This document shows positions 52,069-61,189 of a stretch of DNA of 64,000 nucleotides, one piece after another. Where the stretch lies: contig JACKLZ010000001.1 of assembly GCA_024235675.1 (NCBI GenBank), positions 1,054,001 through 1,118,000 on the forward strand, written 5' to 3'. The first letter of the stretch is position 1; each line of letters begins with the position of its first letter. Both the position numbers and the translations under genes were made by a program. The stretch is from Zoogloeaceae bacterium (GTDB lineage Bacteria; Pseudomonadota; Gammaproteobacteria; Burkholderiales; Rhodocyclaceae). Below the pieces are notes generated by a model. That model was not told where the DNA came from, did no database searches, and worked only from the letters and a program-made list of their open reading frames with translations.

Positions 52069-52896
52069 ATGCCATCGATTCTACTGCATCTGCTGCCCGC
52101 CTCCATGTATGCCGCACTCGGTGTGCACTTCTGGCGTACCCGCTGGCACCCATCTAGCAACACGCCGCGTCGCGGCCTATCGACCCTGGAGCGGGCCGCG
52201 TTGCTCCTTGCCCTGCTCGCTCACGGCGTCGTGCTTCACGGCGAAATGTTCCCTGGCGAAGGCATGCATTTCGGCTTTGGCACCGCGCTGTCGCTGATGG
52301 TCTGGCTGGCGGTGCTGTTCTACTGGATCGAAAATTTCTTCTCCCGGCTGGACGGACTGCAGACATTCGTCATGCCCGCTGCAGCCGTCGCCGCGCTTCT
52401 GCCGGGCCTCTTCCCCCCGCCGCATCTGCTCGACAAGGCTGATTCGCCGGCCTTCCGGGCGCACTTTATTGTGGCCATGCTTGCCTACAGCCTGTTCACA
52501 CTCGCCACCTTGCACGCGCTACTGATGGCTATCGCCGAAAAACGCCTGCACAGCGCGCGCCTCTCGAACGCCTTTGCCTCGCTGCCGCCACTGCTGACGA
52601 TGGAACATCTGCTGTTCCGCCTGATCCGCATCGCCTTTGTCCTGCTCACGCTGACACTGATCTCAGGCGTGGCCTTTTCCGAAGTACTGTTCGGGAAAGC
52701 CTTTTCGGTCGACCATAAAACCGTGTTCGCCGCAATCTCATGGCTGCTTTTTGGTGGCCTGCTGGTCGGTCGACAACTGTGGGGATGGCGCGGAAAGCTC
52801 GCCCAGCGCTGGACGATTGCCGGCTTCGCAGCCTTGATGCTGGCCTATGTCGGCAGTCGATTTGTGATCGAAATTCTGCTTCAGCGCACAGCCTGA
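52069..52896 (+). CDS. CcsA/YpjD-like inner-membrane protein
   Basis: This is a 275-residue protein with eight predicted TM helices and the pattern of the YpjD/CcsA-like cytochrome c assembly family (ADSPAFRAHFIVAMLAYSLF and HKTVFAAISWLLFGGLLVGR are conserved-looking). It lacks a clear tryptophan-rich WWD haem motif, so a direct role in haem delivery is uncertain. It sits between ffh (divergent) and a CorC-type transporter, a common ffh-ypjD-corC order in proteobacteria. Confidence 0.85.
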   Translation: MPSILLHLLPASMYAALGVHFWRTRWHPSSNTPRRGLSTLERAALLLALLAHGVVLHGEMFPGEGMHFGFGTALSLMVWLAVLFYWIENFFSRLDGLQTFVMPAAAVAALLPGLFPPPHLLDKADSPAFRAHFIVAMLAYSLFTLATLHALLMAIAEKRLHSARLSNAFASLPPLLTMEHLLFRLIRIAFVLLTLTLISGVAFSEVLFGKAFSVDHKTVFAAISWLLFGGLLVGRQLWGWRGKLAQRWTIAGFAALMLAYVGSRFVIEILLQRTA

Positions 52897-52969
52897 GGCA
52901 GGCGTTGCCGTCTTGACATCGCCGCACCGCGCCGGAATACTCGACGCTCCCCTTTTCGCCTAGCAGGCC

Positions 52970-54238
52970 GTGACCGACATCCCCCTTTCAGTGCAGATCT
53001 CTGCACTCGCCTTGCTGTTGGTGTTTTCCGGCCTGTTCTCGATGGCCGAAACGACCATGATGGTCGCCAATCGCTATCGCCTCAAATCCATGGCCACGAG
53101 CGGCCACCGCGGCGCCGTCCTTGCGCTGGACTTGCTTGGCCAGACCGAAAAGCTGCTCGGCGTCATTTTGCTGTTCAACAATCTGGTCAATGCCGCCGCC
53201 GCAACACTGGTGAGCGTCATTACGATCGCATTGTTTGGCGAAGAACGCTGGGCGCTCGGCGCGGGCACGCTGGCGGTAACCTTCATGATTCTCGTTTTTT
53301 CCGAGATCACGCCCAAAGTGATCGGCGCCAGATATGCGGACCGTCTCGCCGTCATCTATGCGTTCCCCCTCACCTTCTTGCTGCGCGCCTCGTATTTCGC
53401 GGTCTGGTTCGTCAACCTCTTCGTCGCGGTCCTCCTGCGCGCGCTGAGACTCGCCCCCCAAGGCGAGGGCGGGCAAGATCAGGTCTCGACCGAAGAGCTT
53501 CGCAGCATGGTGCTTGAAGCGGGGCACGTCATCCCGTCAAAGCACCGCAGCATCCTGCTGAACATGTTTGAGCTGGAGGACATCACCGTTGAGGACGTCA
53601 TGACGCCGCGTGGCACCATCGAAGGCATCGACCTGTCCGACACCATTGAGGATATTCGCCAGCAACTGGCGACCAGCTATCACACGCGCTTGCCGGTTTT
53701 CGACGGCGAGACCGACAACGTCATCGGCATCCTGCACTTGCGACGCATGCTCAGCCATACGCTCGAAGAACGCCTGGATCATGAGGCCCTGCGCAACATG
53801 CTCTTCAAGCCCTATTTCATCCCGGCAGACACGCCCGTCTACTCACAGCTTCAGTTCTTCCAGGAAAACAAGCAACGTATGGGCCTTGTGGTCGACGAAT
53901 ACGGCGAATTGCTGGGACTGGTCACGGTCGAAGACATCATCGAAGAGATGATCGGCAAGTTCACCACCAGCGCACCCGCCGGTGGTGACCACCTCGCCTG
54001 GCATGCCAACGACAGCGTACTTGTCGATGGCGCACACAACCTTCGCGACCTGAATCGAAAATTAGGCCTCAACCTTCCGGTAAATGGTCCGAAAACAGTG
54101 AACGGGCTGATTGTTGAATACCTCCAGGATATTCCCGAGGCAGGACTCTCAATCCGGATTGGCGATGTGCCGATCGAAGTGGTGCAAACTCAGGACCGCA
54201 TGGTGAAGACCGCACGGCTATTCAAGCCGCGGACATAA
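52970..54238 (+). CDS. HlyC/CorC (CNNM) family transporter, CBS domains
   Basis: This is a 422-residue protein from GTG 52970. The CNNM/DUF21 membrane domain has about four TM helices (about 1-190: FSGLFSMAETTMMVANRYRL and VFSEITPKVIGARYAD). Next is a CBS pair (about 205-330: VMTPRGTIEGIDL and MGLVVDEYGELLGLVTVEDI), then a CorC/HlyC C-terminal domain (WHANDSVLVDGAHNLRDLNR). Such proteins act in magnesium or other cation export/resistance. A TAA stop at 54236-54238 is followed by an 88-base gap before pilB. Confidence 0.9.
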   Translation: MTDIPLSVQISALALLLVFSGLFSMAETTMMVANRYRLKSMATSGHRGAVLALDLLGQTEKLLGVILLFNNLVNAAAATLVSVITIALFGEERWALGAGTLAVTFMILVFSEITPKVIGARYADRLAVIYAFPLTFLLRASYFAVWFVNLFVAVLLRALRLAPQGEGGQDQVSTEELRSMVLEAGHVIPSKHRSILLNMFELEDITVEDVMTPRGTIEGIDLSDTIEDIRQQLATSYHTRLPVFDGETDNVIGILHLRRMLSHTLEERLDHEALRNMLFKPYFIPADTPVYSQLQFFQENKQRMGLVVDEYGELLGLVTVEDIIEEMIGKFTTSAPAGGDHLAWHANDSVLVDGAHNLRDLNRKLGLNLPVNGPKTVNGLIVEYLQDIPEAGLSIRIGDVPIEVVQTQDRMVKTARLFKPRT

Positions 54239-54326
54239 ACCAAGTTGTGACAAGGGTTTGCGCCTGAAGCTTTACAAGCCACATCAAGCGATGCAACATG
54301 CTATGTCGGATCCATAACAGGTGGTC

Positions 54327-56042
54327 ATGGCTGCAAATCCTCAAACTGCGCTCACCGGTCTAGCGCGTGCGCTCGTTCAACAAAACCGCCTGACGGAGGC
54401 GGATGCTGCTGCGTGCACGTCCGAACAGCAAAACAAGGTCAACGGCTTCATCCTCGAAACCGCTCGCCGTGGCCTGCTCGGCGAGCGGGATATCGCCCGC
54501 TTCGCCGCCGACACCTTCGGCCACCCCTTGCTGGACATCTCGGCGCTCGATCCGAGCAATATTCTGGTCGATGCGATCGACCGGAAACTGATCGGCAAAC
54601 ACCATGTGCTACCGATTGCCAAGCGCGGCAACCGCCTGACCGTCGCCCTCGCGGATCCGACCAACCTGCGCGCGCTGGACGAAATCCGCTTTCAGAGCGG
54701 CCTGTCGGTCGACCCGGTAGTTGTCGAAGCAAGCAAACTGCACGCAGCCATCGACAAGCAGGGAGAATCCGCCAAGGAGACGCTCGAGGCGCTCACCGGC
54801 GATGAATTCGACATGGACATGCTGGAGCAAGACGCGCCCAGCGAAGCGGCCGCCGATGATGCCCAGGCCGAAGTCGATGACGCGCCAGTCGTTCGATTCA
54901 TCCAGAAGGTGCTGATCGACGCCATCAATGAAGGTGCGTCTGACATCCATTTCGAGCCCTACGAAAAGTATTACCGCATTCGCGTGCGAACCGACGGCAC
55001 CTTGCGCGAAGTGGCGCAACCCCCCCTGGTATTGCGAGAAAAAATCGCCGCACGCATCAAGGTCATCTCACGCCTGGACATCTCGGAAAAACGCATTCCC
55101 CAAGACGGCCGGATGAAGCTGGTGCTGTCCAAAAACAAGGCCATCGACTTCCGGGTCTCGACCCTGCCAACCCTCCATGGCGAAAAGATCGTCATGCGTA
55201 TTCTCGACCCCTCCTCCGCAATGCTGGGGGTCGACGCGCTGGGCTACGACCCCGAACAAAAGGCGGCTTTGCTCGAAGCCATTGAGCGCCCTTACGGCAT
55301 GATTCTGGTTACCGGCCCCACCGGTAGCGGCAAAACCGTTTCCCTCTATACCTGCCTGAACATTCTCAACAAGGCTGGGGTCAATATTTCGACGGCCGAG
55401 GATCCGGCCGAAATCAACCTGCCAGGCATCAACCAGGTCAACGTCAACGAAAAAGCCGGACTGACCTTCTCATTTGCGCTAAGAGCCTTCCTGCGCCAGG
55501 ATCCGGACGTCATCATGGTCGGCGAAATTCGCGACCTGGAAACCTCCGAAATCTCCATCAAAGCCGCACAAACCGGTCACCTGGTCCTGTCGACGCTGCA
55601 CACCAACGACGCACCCACCACGCTTGAGCGCCTGCGCAACATGGGCGTCGCGGCATTCAACATTGCCTCCTCGGTCATTCTGATTACCGCGCAGCGCCTC
55701 GCCCGCCGCCTGTGCAGCTGCAAACAAGCGCTGGACATTCCGCACGACGCACTGATCGAAGCCGGCTTCTCGGAAGCGGATCTGGACGGCAGCTGGAAGC
55801 CCTACGGCCCGGTAGGCTGCGACAAATGCAAGGGCAGCGGCTACAAAGGCCGGGTCGGCATCTACCAGGTCATGCCGATCACGGATGAAATCGCCCGCAT
55901 CATCATGAACAACGGCAATTCCATTGAGATTGCCGCGCAAGCGGAACTCGACGGCGTGATGGATCTGCGCCGCTCGGGACTTCGCAAGGTCAAGGCCGGA
56001 ATGACTTCTCTCGCAGAAGTTCTGGCCACGACCAACGACTAA
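54327..56042 (+). CDS. pilB: Type IV pilus assembly ATPase PilB
   Basis: This is a 571-residue hexameric motor for pilus extension. ATG 54327 is preceded by AGGTGG; GTG 54321 is an alternative. An N-terminal MshEN-type domain (about 1-150) is followed by the T2SSE ATPase with Walker A GPTGSGKTVSLYT, Asp box LDPSSAML, Walker B DPDVIMVGEIRD and His box HLVLSTLHTNDAPTTLER. The Cys-rich zinc site is CSCKQALD and CDKCKGSGYKGRVG. It heads pilB-pilC-pilD (gaps 17 and 42 bases). Confidence 0.96.
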   Translation: MAANPQTALTGLARALVQQNRLTEADAAACTSEQQNKVNGFILETARRGLLGERDIARFAADTFGHPLLDISALDPSNILVDAIDRKLIGKHHVLPIAKRGNRLTVALADPTNLRALDEIRFQSGLSVDPVVVEASKLHAAIDKQGESAKETLEALTGDEFDMDMLEQDAPSEAAADDAQAEVDDAPVVRFIQKVLIDAINEGASDIHFEPYEKYYRIRVRTDGTLREVAQPPLVLREKIAARIKVISRLDISEKRIPQDGRMKLVLSKNKAIDFRVSTLPTLHGEKIVMRILDPSSAMLGVDALGYDPEQKAALLEAIERPYGMILVTGPTGSGKTVSLYTCLNILNKAGVNISTAEDPAEINLPGINQVNVNEKAGLTFSFALRAFLRQDPDVIMVGEIRDLETSEISIKAAQTGHLVLSTLHTNDAPTTLERLRNMGVAAFNIASSVILITAQRLARRLCSCKQALDIPHDALIEAGFSEADLDGSWKPYGPVGCDKCKGSGYKGRVGIYQVMPITDEIARIIMNNGNSIEIAAQAELDGVMDLRRSGLRKVKAGMTSLAEVLATTND

Positions 56043-56059
56043 TTCGAGGCACGACACAC

Positions 56060-57295
56060 ATGGCAACCGCTACCCGCTCTACCCGACGCACAGGTCAAGA
56101 TGTCAAAGAGCATCTCTACGACTGGGAAGGCAAGGACAAAAAAGGCAAGATCATTCGCGGCGAAGTACGCGCGGGTGGTGAAGCCGTCGTTCAGGCAACG
56201 CTGCGACGTCAAGGCATTCTCGTCACCAAGGTCAAGAAACGCCGGCTGGCTCGTGGTCGCCGCATCACGGACAAGGACATCGCGCTGTTTACCCGGCAGA
56301 TGGCGACGATGATGAAGTCTGGCGTACCACTGCTTCAAGCCTTCGACATCGGTATCAAGGGGGCCAGCAATCCATCTTTGGGGCGACTTCTGAATGAGAT
56401 TCGAAATGATGTCGAGACAGGAAGTAGCCTGTCACAAGCATTTCGAAAGCACCCCATTTATTTTGACCAGTTGTATTGCAACTTAGTAGCAGCGGGTGAA
56501 CAGGCAGGCATTCTGGACAATCTGCTTGATAGGCTCGCGACCTACAAAGAAAAAATCATCGCTATCAAAAGCAAGATCAAGTCGGCTCTGTTTTACCCAA
56601 TCGCCGTGGTCGTCGTTGCTGGCGTCGTTATCTCGGTGATGATGCTGTTCGTCATTCCGGAATTCAAGAAAGTCTTCGCGAGTTTTGGCGCGGATCTCCC
56701 TGCCCCGACACTGATCGTGGTTGCCATGTCGGACTTCTTTGTCGAAAACTGGTATATCGCCCTTGGTGGGATTGTCGCCATGGTCATTGGTTTGAGCGCA
56801 GCCTATCGACGATCTGAAAAAGCGCAGAACGCGATGGATCGGTTCATTCTTCAATTCCCGGTAATCGGTGACGTCATTCGTAAAGCGACAATTGCGCGAT
56901 GGACACGAACGCTATCAACCATGTTTGCCGCTGGAGTTCCCTTGGTAGAAGCGCTGGATTCCGTTGGCGGAGCATCTGGCAACAACGTCTACAAAGTCGC
57001 GACAAAACAGATTCAATCCGACGTCAGCACTGGCACCAGCCTCACCGTATCCATGCAAGGCGTTAAGGTTTTTCCGACCATGGTCGTACAAATGGTCTCG
57101 ATTGGAGAAGAATCGGGGCAACTCGACAGCATGCTGAGCAAAGTGGCGGATTTCTTCGAACAAGAAGTCGACGACGCAGTCGCAGGACTTTCGCAACTCC
57201 TGGAGCCGATCATCATGGTCTTCCTCGGTACAGTGATCGGCGGTTTGGTCGTCGCCATGTATCTCCCCATCTTCAAAATCGGTGCCGTCGTTTAA
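56060..57295 (+). CDS. pilC: Type IV pilus inner-membrane platform protein PilC
   Basis: This is a 411-residue protein with two T2SSF repeats (about 75-200 and 280-405) and three TM helices (KSALFYPIAVVVVAGVVIS, YIALGGIVAMVIGLSAAY, and near the C-terminus LEPIIMVFLGTVIGGLVVAM). It couples PilB to pilin polymerisation. Codon and base use from about 56330 to 57290 is clearly more AT-rich than in neighbouring genes (TTA, AGG and GTA codons appear), an oddity noted as a finding. Confidence 0.95.
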   Translation: MATATRSTRRTGQDVKEHLYDWEGKDKKGKIIRGEVRAGGEAVVQATLRRQGILVTKVKKRRLARGRRITDKDIALFTRQMATMMKSGVPLLQAFDIGIKGASNPSLGRLLNEIRNDVETGSSLSQAFRKHPIYFDQLYCNLVAAGEQAGILDNLLDRLATYKEKIIAIKSKIKSALFYPIAVVVVAGVVISVMMLFVIPEFKKVFASFGADLPAPTLIVVAMSDFFVENWYIALGGIVAMVIGLSAAYRRSEKAQNAMDRFILQFPVIGDVIRKATIARWTRTLSTMFAAGVPLVEALDSVGGASGNNVYKVATKQIQSDVSTGTSLTVSMQGVKVFPTMVVQMVSIGEESGQLDSMLSKVADFFEQEVDDAVAGLSQLLEPIIMVFLGTVIGGLVVAMYLPIFKIGAVV

Positions 57296-57337
57296 CTTTC
57301 TTCGCCCGCCCTGCGACTCGAGGCGACCCAATCTCCC

Positions 57338-58189
57338 ATGACCGAACTATTCAACGAACCGTTAGCGCTCGTTGCGCTCAGCGGCCTCCTCGGGCTGTTT
57401 GTCGGCAGCTTTCTGAACGTCGTCATCCATCGTCTTCCGACGATGATGGAGAACGAATGGGCACATCAGGCTGCCGAAATGCGCGGGGAAGAAATCCCCC
57501 CCACAGCCCGTTTCAATCTGGCCACGCCCCGGTCGCGCTGCCCGCATTGCGGCACTCAAGTCACCGCCATCGACAACATTCCCGTGTTGAGCTATCTGGT
57601 GCTCCGCGGGCGTTGCCGCCACTGCAAGGCACCAATCAGCCGGCGCTACCCGAGTGTTGAAATCGCCACCGCGGCCCTATCGGCGCTTGTCGCATGGAAG
57701 TTCGGTAACAGCGTCGCCACCGTAGGTGCCCTGCTGTTCGTCTGGGCAATGATTGCCCTGACGTTTATCGACCTGGACACCCAACTCCTTCCCGACACCA
57801 TCACCCTGCCACTGATCTGGCTCGGCCTGCTGTTCAACCTGGGCGGCACCTATACATCCTTGCAGGACGCCGTGATTGGCGCCGTCGCAGGGTATCTCTG
57901 CCTTTGGCTGGTATTTCATCTGTTTCGACTGGTCACCGGCAAAGAGGGCATGGGCTATGGTGACTTCAAGTTGCTCTCTGCCGTAGGCGCCTGGCTTGGC
58001 TGGCAAATGCTGCCGCTGACCATTCTGCTGTCCTCGGTCGTCGGCGCATTGGTTGGCATCAGCTTAATGCTCTTCGCACGCCACGGCCGCGACACGCCGA
58101 TTCCATTTGGCCCGTATCTGGCCGCAGCCGGTTTGCTGGCGCTCTTTTTTGGCGAAATGCTGAACACTCGCTACCTGCAGTTGGTCTGA
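57338..58189 (+). CDS. pilD: Prepilin leader peptidase/N-methyltransferase PilD
   Basis: This is a 283-residue polytopic aspartic protease that cleaves prepilins and methylates the new N-terminus. The cytoplasmic Cys tetrad is CPHCG (about 68) and CRHCK (about 93). The catalytic Asp residues are in LTFIDLDTQLLPD and MGYGDFKLLSAVG (GxGD). About eight TM helices are present. The usual coaE-zapD-yacG genes that follow pilD in many relatives are not found after it here. Confidence 0.95.
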   Translation: MTELFNEPLALVALSGLLGLFVGSFLNVVIHRLPTMMENEWAHQAAEMRGEEIPPTARFNLATPRSRCPHCGTQVTAIDNIPVLSYLVLRGRCRHCKAPISRRYPSVEIATAALSALVAWKFGNSVATVGALLFVWAMIALTFIDLDTQLLPDTITLPLIWLGLLFNLGGTYTSLQDAVIGAVAGYLCLWLVFHLFRLVTGKEGMGYGDFKLLSAVGAWLGWQMLPLTILLSSVVGALVGISLMLFARHGRDTPIPFGPYLAAAGLLALFFGEMLNTRYLQLV

Positions 58190-58300
58190 CACGCGCGACG
58201 CTCAGCTGCGGACGAAATGCGCCATGCTTCGCCACGCACACCGCTTCCCGGCCCCTCGCCAATAAGATAGACTTACGGGCTTGATTTTTCGGAGCTTGTC

Positions 58301-58570
58301 ATGCCGATCTACGCCTATCGCTGCACCGATTGCGGTGCCCAAAAAGATCATTTGCAGAAGATGAGTGATGCACCGCTGACGGTCTGCCCCGCCTGCGGCG
58401 CGAACGCCTACGCCAAACAACTCACGGCCCCCGGTTTTCAGCTGAAGGGCTCGGGTTGGTACGCCACCGACTTCAAAGGCGGCAACACCAGTGCGCCGGC
58501 CAAAGCCGAAGCCGCCCCAACGTCCGGCACTGCCGACGCCAGCTGTGGCGGCGGCTGCGCCTGCCACTGA
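58301..58570 (+). CDS. FmdB-family zinc-ribbon protein
   Basis: This is an 89-residue protein with zinc ribbon YRCTDCGAQ and VCPACGANAYAK in the first 45 residues, then the GFQLKGSGWYATDF segment typical of FmdB-like regulators. It ends in a Cys-rich tail GGGCACH. It lies 9 bases before the DUF502 gene and probably begins a unit of FmdB, DUF502 and aspS; this FmdB-DUF502-aspS order is common in betaproteobacteria. Its target is unknown. Confidence 0.9.
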   Translation: MPIYAYRCTDCGAQKDHLQKMSDAPLTVCPACGANAYAKQLTAPGFQLKGSGWYATDFKGGNTSAPAKAEAAPTSGTADASCGGGCACH

Positions 58571-58579
58571 TCGTATCGA

Positions 58580-59206
58580 ATGAAGAAATACTTCGTCACC
58601 GGGCTCCTGATCTGGATCCCGCTCGCGATCACCTTCATGGTGATCGCGTGGATCGTCAGCACACTTGACCGAATCCTGCTGTGGATACCTGAACACTGGC
58701 AGCCCAAAGTGTTGCTCGGGCTCGACATCCCCGGCATCGGCGTCGTACTCACCTTGCTGATCATCCTGCTCACTGGCTTGATCGGTGCCAACGTTCTCGG
58801 TCAGCGCCTGGTGCTGGTCTGGGAAGCGTTGCTGGCGCGCATTCCGGTGGTCAAATCCATCTACTCAAGCGTCAAGCAGGTATCCGACACCCTGTTTTCC
58901 AGCTCCAGCCATGCCTTCCGCAAAGCGCTGCTGGTGCAGTATCCCCGCCAGGGCGCCTGGACCATCGCCTTCCTCACCGGAAAGCCTGGTGGTGACGCGG
59001 CCCGGCACCTGAGCGGTGACTACATCAGCATCTATGTCCCGACCACGCCCAACCCGACCTCGGGATTCTTCCTGATGGTCCCGCGCGCTGATGTCATCGA
59101 GCTGGAAATGAGCGTCGACGAGGCGCTCAAATATGTCATTTCGATGGGCGTTGTCACCCCCGGCAAAAAGGCTGACATCGCCGAACTCGCCCCGGTCGAA
59201 CCTTAA
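58580..59206 (+). CDS. DUF502 family membrane protein
   Basis: This is a 208-residue protein with two N-terminal TM helices (about 5-27 and 54-75) and a soluble C-terminal domain (SSVKQVSDTLF, SGDYISIYVPTTPNPTSGFF, then a VPRADVIELEMSVDEALKYV segment) characteristic of DUF502. The function is unknown. It lies between fmdB and aspS, 49 bases before aspS, without a visible terminator. Confidence 0.88.
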   Translation: MKKYFVTGLLIWIPLAITFMVIAWIVSTLDRILLWIPEHWQPKVLLGLDIPGIGVVLTLLIILLTGLIGANVLGQRLVLVWEALLARIPVVKSIYSSVKQVSDTLFSSSSHAFRKALLVQYPRQGAWTIAFLTGKPGGDAARHLSGDYISIYVPTTPNPTSGFFLMVPRADVIELEMSVDEALKYVISMGVVTPGKKADIAELAPVEP

Positions 59207-59255
59207 CAAGTCGGGGTGATTCGCCCCGAAGCGTACAAAATACGGAATCAGAATC

Positions 59256-61058
59256 ATGCGTACTCAATACTGCGGCCAAGTCACTGCTGCCAACCTCGAC
59301 CAGATCGTCACCCTGTGCGGCTGGGTGCATCGCCGGCGGGACCATGGCGGTGTGATTTTCGTCGATCTGCGCGATCGCGAAGGTCTTGTCCAGGTGGTCT
59401 GCGACCCCGACCGTGCCGACATGTTTACCGTGGCCGAATCGCTACGCAACGAGTTTGTCGTACGCATGACCGGCAAGGTCCGCCGCCGCCCTGCCGGCAC
59501 CGAAAACGCCAACCTCACTTCCGGCGAAATCGAAGTGCTGTGCCACGACATTGAAGTTCTTAACATTTCGGTGACACCGCCTTTCCAGCTCGACGACGAC
59601 AACCTGTCGGAAACCACGCGCCTGACCCATCGCGTGATCGATCTGCGCCGCCCGGCGATGCAACGCAACATGATGCTGCGCTACAAGACGGCGATGGCCT
59701 TCCGTCGCTTCCTCGACGCCAAGGGCTTCATCGACATCGAGACACCGATGCTCACCAAGAGCACGCCGGAAGGCGCGCGTGACTATCTGGTACCGTCGCG
59801 GGTTCATCCGGGCCACTTCTTCGCCCTGCCGCAGTCACCGCAACTGTTCAAGCAACTGCTGATGGTGGCGGGCTACGACCGCTACTACCAGATCACCAAG
59901 TGCTTCCGTGACGAAGACCTCCGGGCCGACCGGCAGCCCGAGTTCACCCAGGTCGATATCGAAACGTCCTTCCTGGGCGAAGCCGAGATTACCGCGCTGA
60001 TGGAAGAGATGATTCGCAGCATCTTCAAGGAAGTGCTGGACGTCGATCTCGCCAACCCCTTCCCGCGCATGAGCTACGCCGAAGCGATGTCACGTTTCGG
60101 CTCGGACAAGCCCGACCTGCGTGTGACCCTCGAAATCACTGATGTCACCGATGCCGTCAAGGACGTTGCCTTCAAGGTCTTCTCCGGCCCGGCCAATTCC
60201 GACAACGGCCGTGTTGCTGCCATGCGCGTACCCGGTGGCGCCCAGCTCACCCGTGGCGAGATCGACGAATACACCAAGTTCGTAGGCATCTACGGCGCCC
60301 GGGGTCTGGCCTACATCAAGGTCAATGACATCAGCAAGCTCAGTGATGAAGGCCTGCAGTCGCCGATCGTCAAGAACTTGCACCAGCAGGCGCTGGCAAC
60401 CATCGTCGAGCGCACCGGCGCGCAAAACGGTGACCTGATCTTCTTCGGCGCCGACAAGACCAAGATCGTGAACGATGCCCTCGGCGCATTGCGCAGCAAA
60501 GTCGGCCACGAGAAGGGCTACGTCAATGGTAAGGCCTGGGAGCCGCTGTGGGTGGTGGATTTCCCGATGTTCGAGTACGACGACGAAGACAAGCGCTGGA
60601 CCGCCTGTCACCACCCCTTCACCAGCCCCAAGGACGAACACCTCGAGTTGCTCAGCACCGATCCGGGCAAGTGCTTGGCCAAGGCCTACGACCTCGCACT
60701 GAACGGCTGGGAACTCGGCGGCGGCTCGGTACGTATTCACCGTGCCGACGTGCAGAGCAAGGTATTCAGCGCGCTGGGGATCGGCGACGAAGAGGCCCAG
60801 CAGAAGTTCGGCTTCCTGCTCGATGCGCTGAAATACGGCGCACCGCCCCATGGTGGCCTGGCCTTCGGCCTCGACCGCATCGTCACCATGATGACCGGCG
60901 CCGAATCGATCCGCGACGTGATCGCCTTCCCCAAAACGCAGCGCGCTCAGTGCCTGCTCACCGAGGCGCCCTCGCCCGTCGACGACCGCCAACTGCGCGA
61001 TCTGCACGTTCGCCTGCGCCAGAAAGTCGAAACCTCGGTGGAAGTCACCAAGGACTAA
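59256..61058 (+). CDS. aspS: Aspartyl-tRNA synthetase, probably non-discriminating (Asp/Asn)
   Basis: This is a 600-residue class II synthetase, bacterial type with GAD insertion. The OB-fold has CGWVHRRRDHGGVIFVDLRD; the His in RRDHGG corresponds to His31 of the Pseudomonas aeruginosa non-discriminating enzyme, so it probably also charges tRNA-Asn for GatCAB amidation. Motif 2 is FRDEDLRADRQPEFTQVDIE and motif 3 GGLAFGLDRIVTMM. It ends at a strong terminator. Confidence 0.96.
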   Translation: MRTQYCGQVTAANLDQIVTLCGWVHRRRDHGGVIFVDLRDREGLVQVVCDPDRADMFTVAESLRNEFVVRMTGKVRRRPAGTENANLTSGEIEVLCHDIEVLNISVTPPFQLDDDNLSETTRLTHRVIDLRRPAMQRNMMLRYKTAMAFRRFLDAKGFIDIETPMLTKSTPEGARDYLVPSRVHPGHFFALPQSPQLFKQLLMVAGYDRYYQITKCFRDEDLRADRQPEFTQVDIETSFLGEAEITALMEEMIRSIFKEVLDVDLANPFPRMSYAEAMSRFGSDKPDLRVTLEITDVTDAVKDVAFKVFSGPANSDNGRVAAMRVPGGAQLTRGEIDEYTKFVGIYGARGLAYIKVNDISKLSDEGLQSPIVKNLHQQALATIVERTGAQNGDLIFFGADKTKIVNDALGALRSKVGHEKGYVNGKAWEPLWVVDFPMFEYDDEDKRWTACHHPFTSPKDEHLELLSTDPGKCLAKAYDLALNGWELGGGSVRIHRADVQSKVFSALGIGDEEAQQKFGFLLDALKYGAPPHGGLAFGLDRIVTMMTGAESIRDVIAFPKTQRAQCLLTEAPSPVDDRQLRDLHVRLRQKVETSVEVTKD

Positions 61059-61084
61059 TCCCGACACAAGAGTGCCAAGGACTC

Positions 61085-61116
61085 AACGAGGCGACTTCGG
61101 TCGCCTCGTTTGTTTT
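61085..61116 (+). terminator. Intrinsic terminator after aspS
   Basis: An 11-base perfect stem, AACGAGGCGAC (61085-61095) with its complement (61100-61110), around a TTCG tetraloop, followed by TGTTTT. It separates aspS from the TPR gene, which must use its own promoter in the remaining 75 bases. Confidence 0.9.
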
Positions 61117-61189
61117 GGTGCCCACGCTCAAGATCGCCCCCAAAAAGCCGACAATTCAGCTTGAACTCATTTTCTACGGCACCACCACC

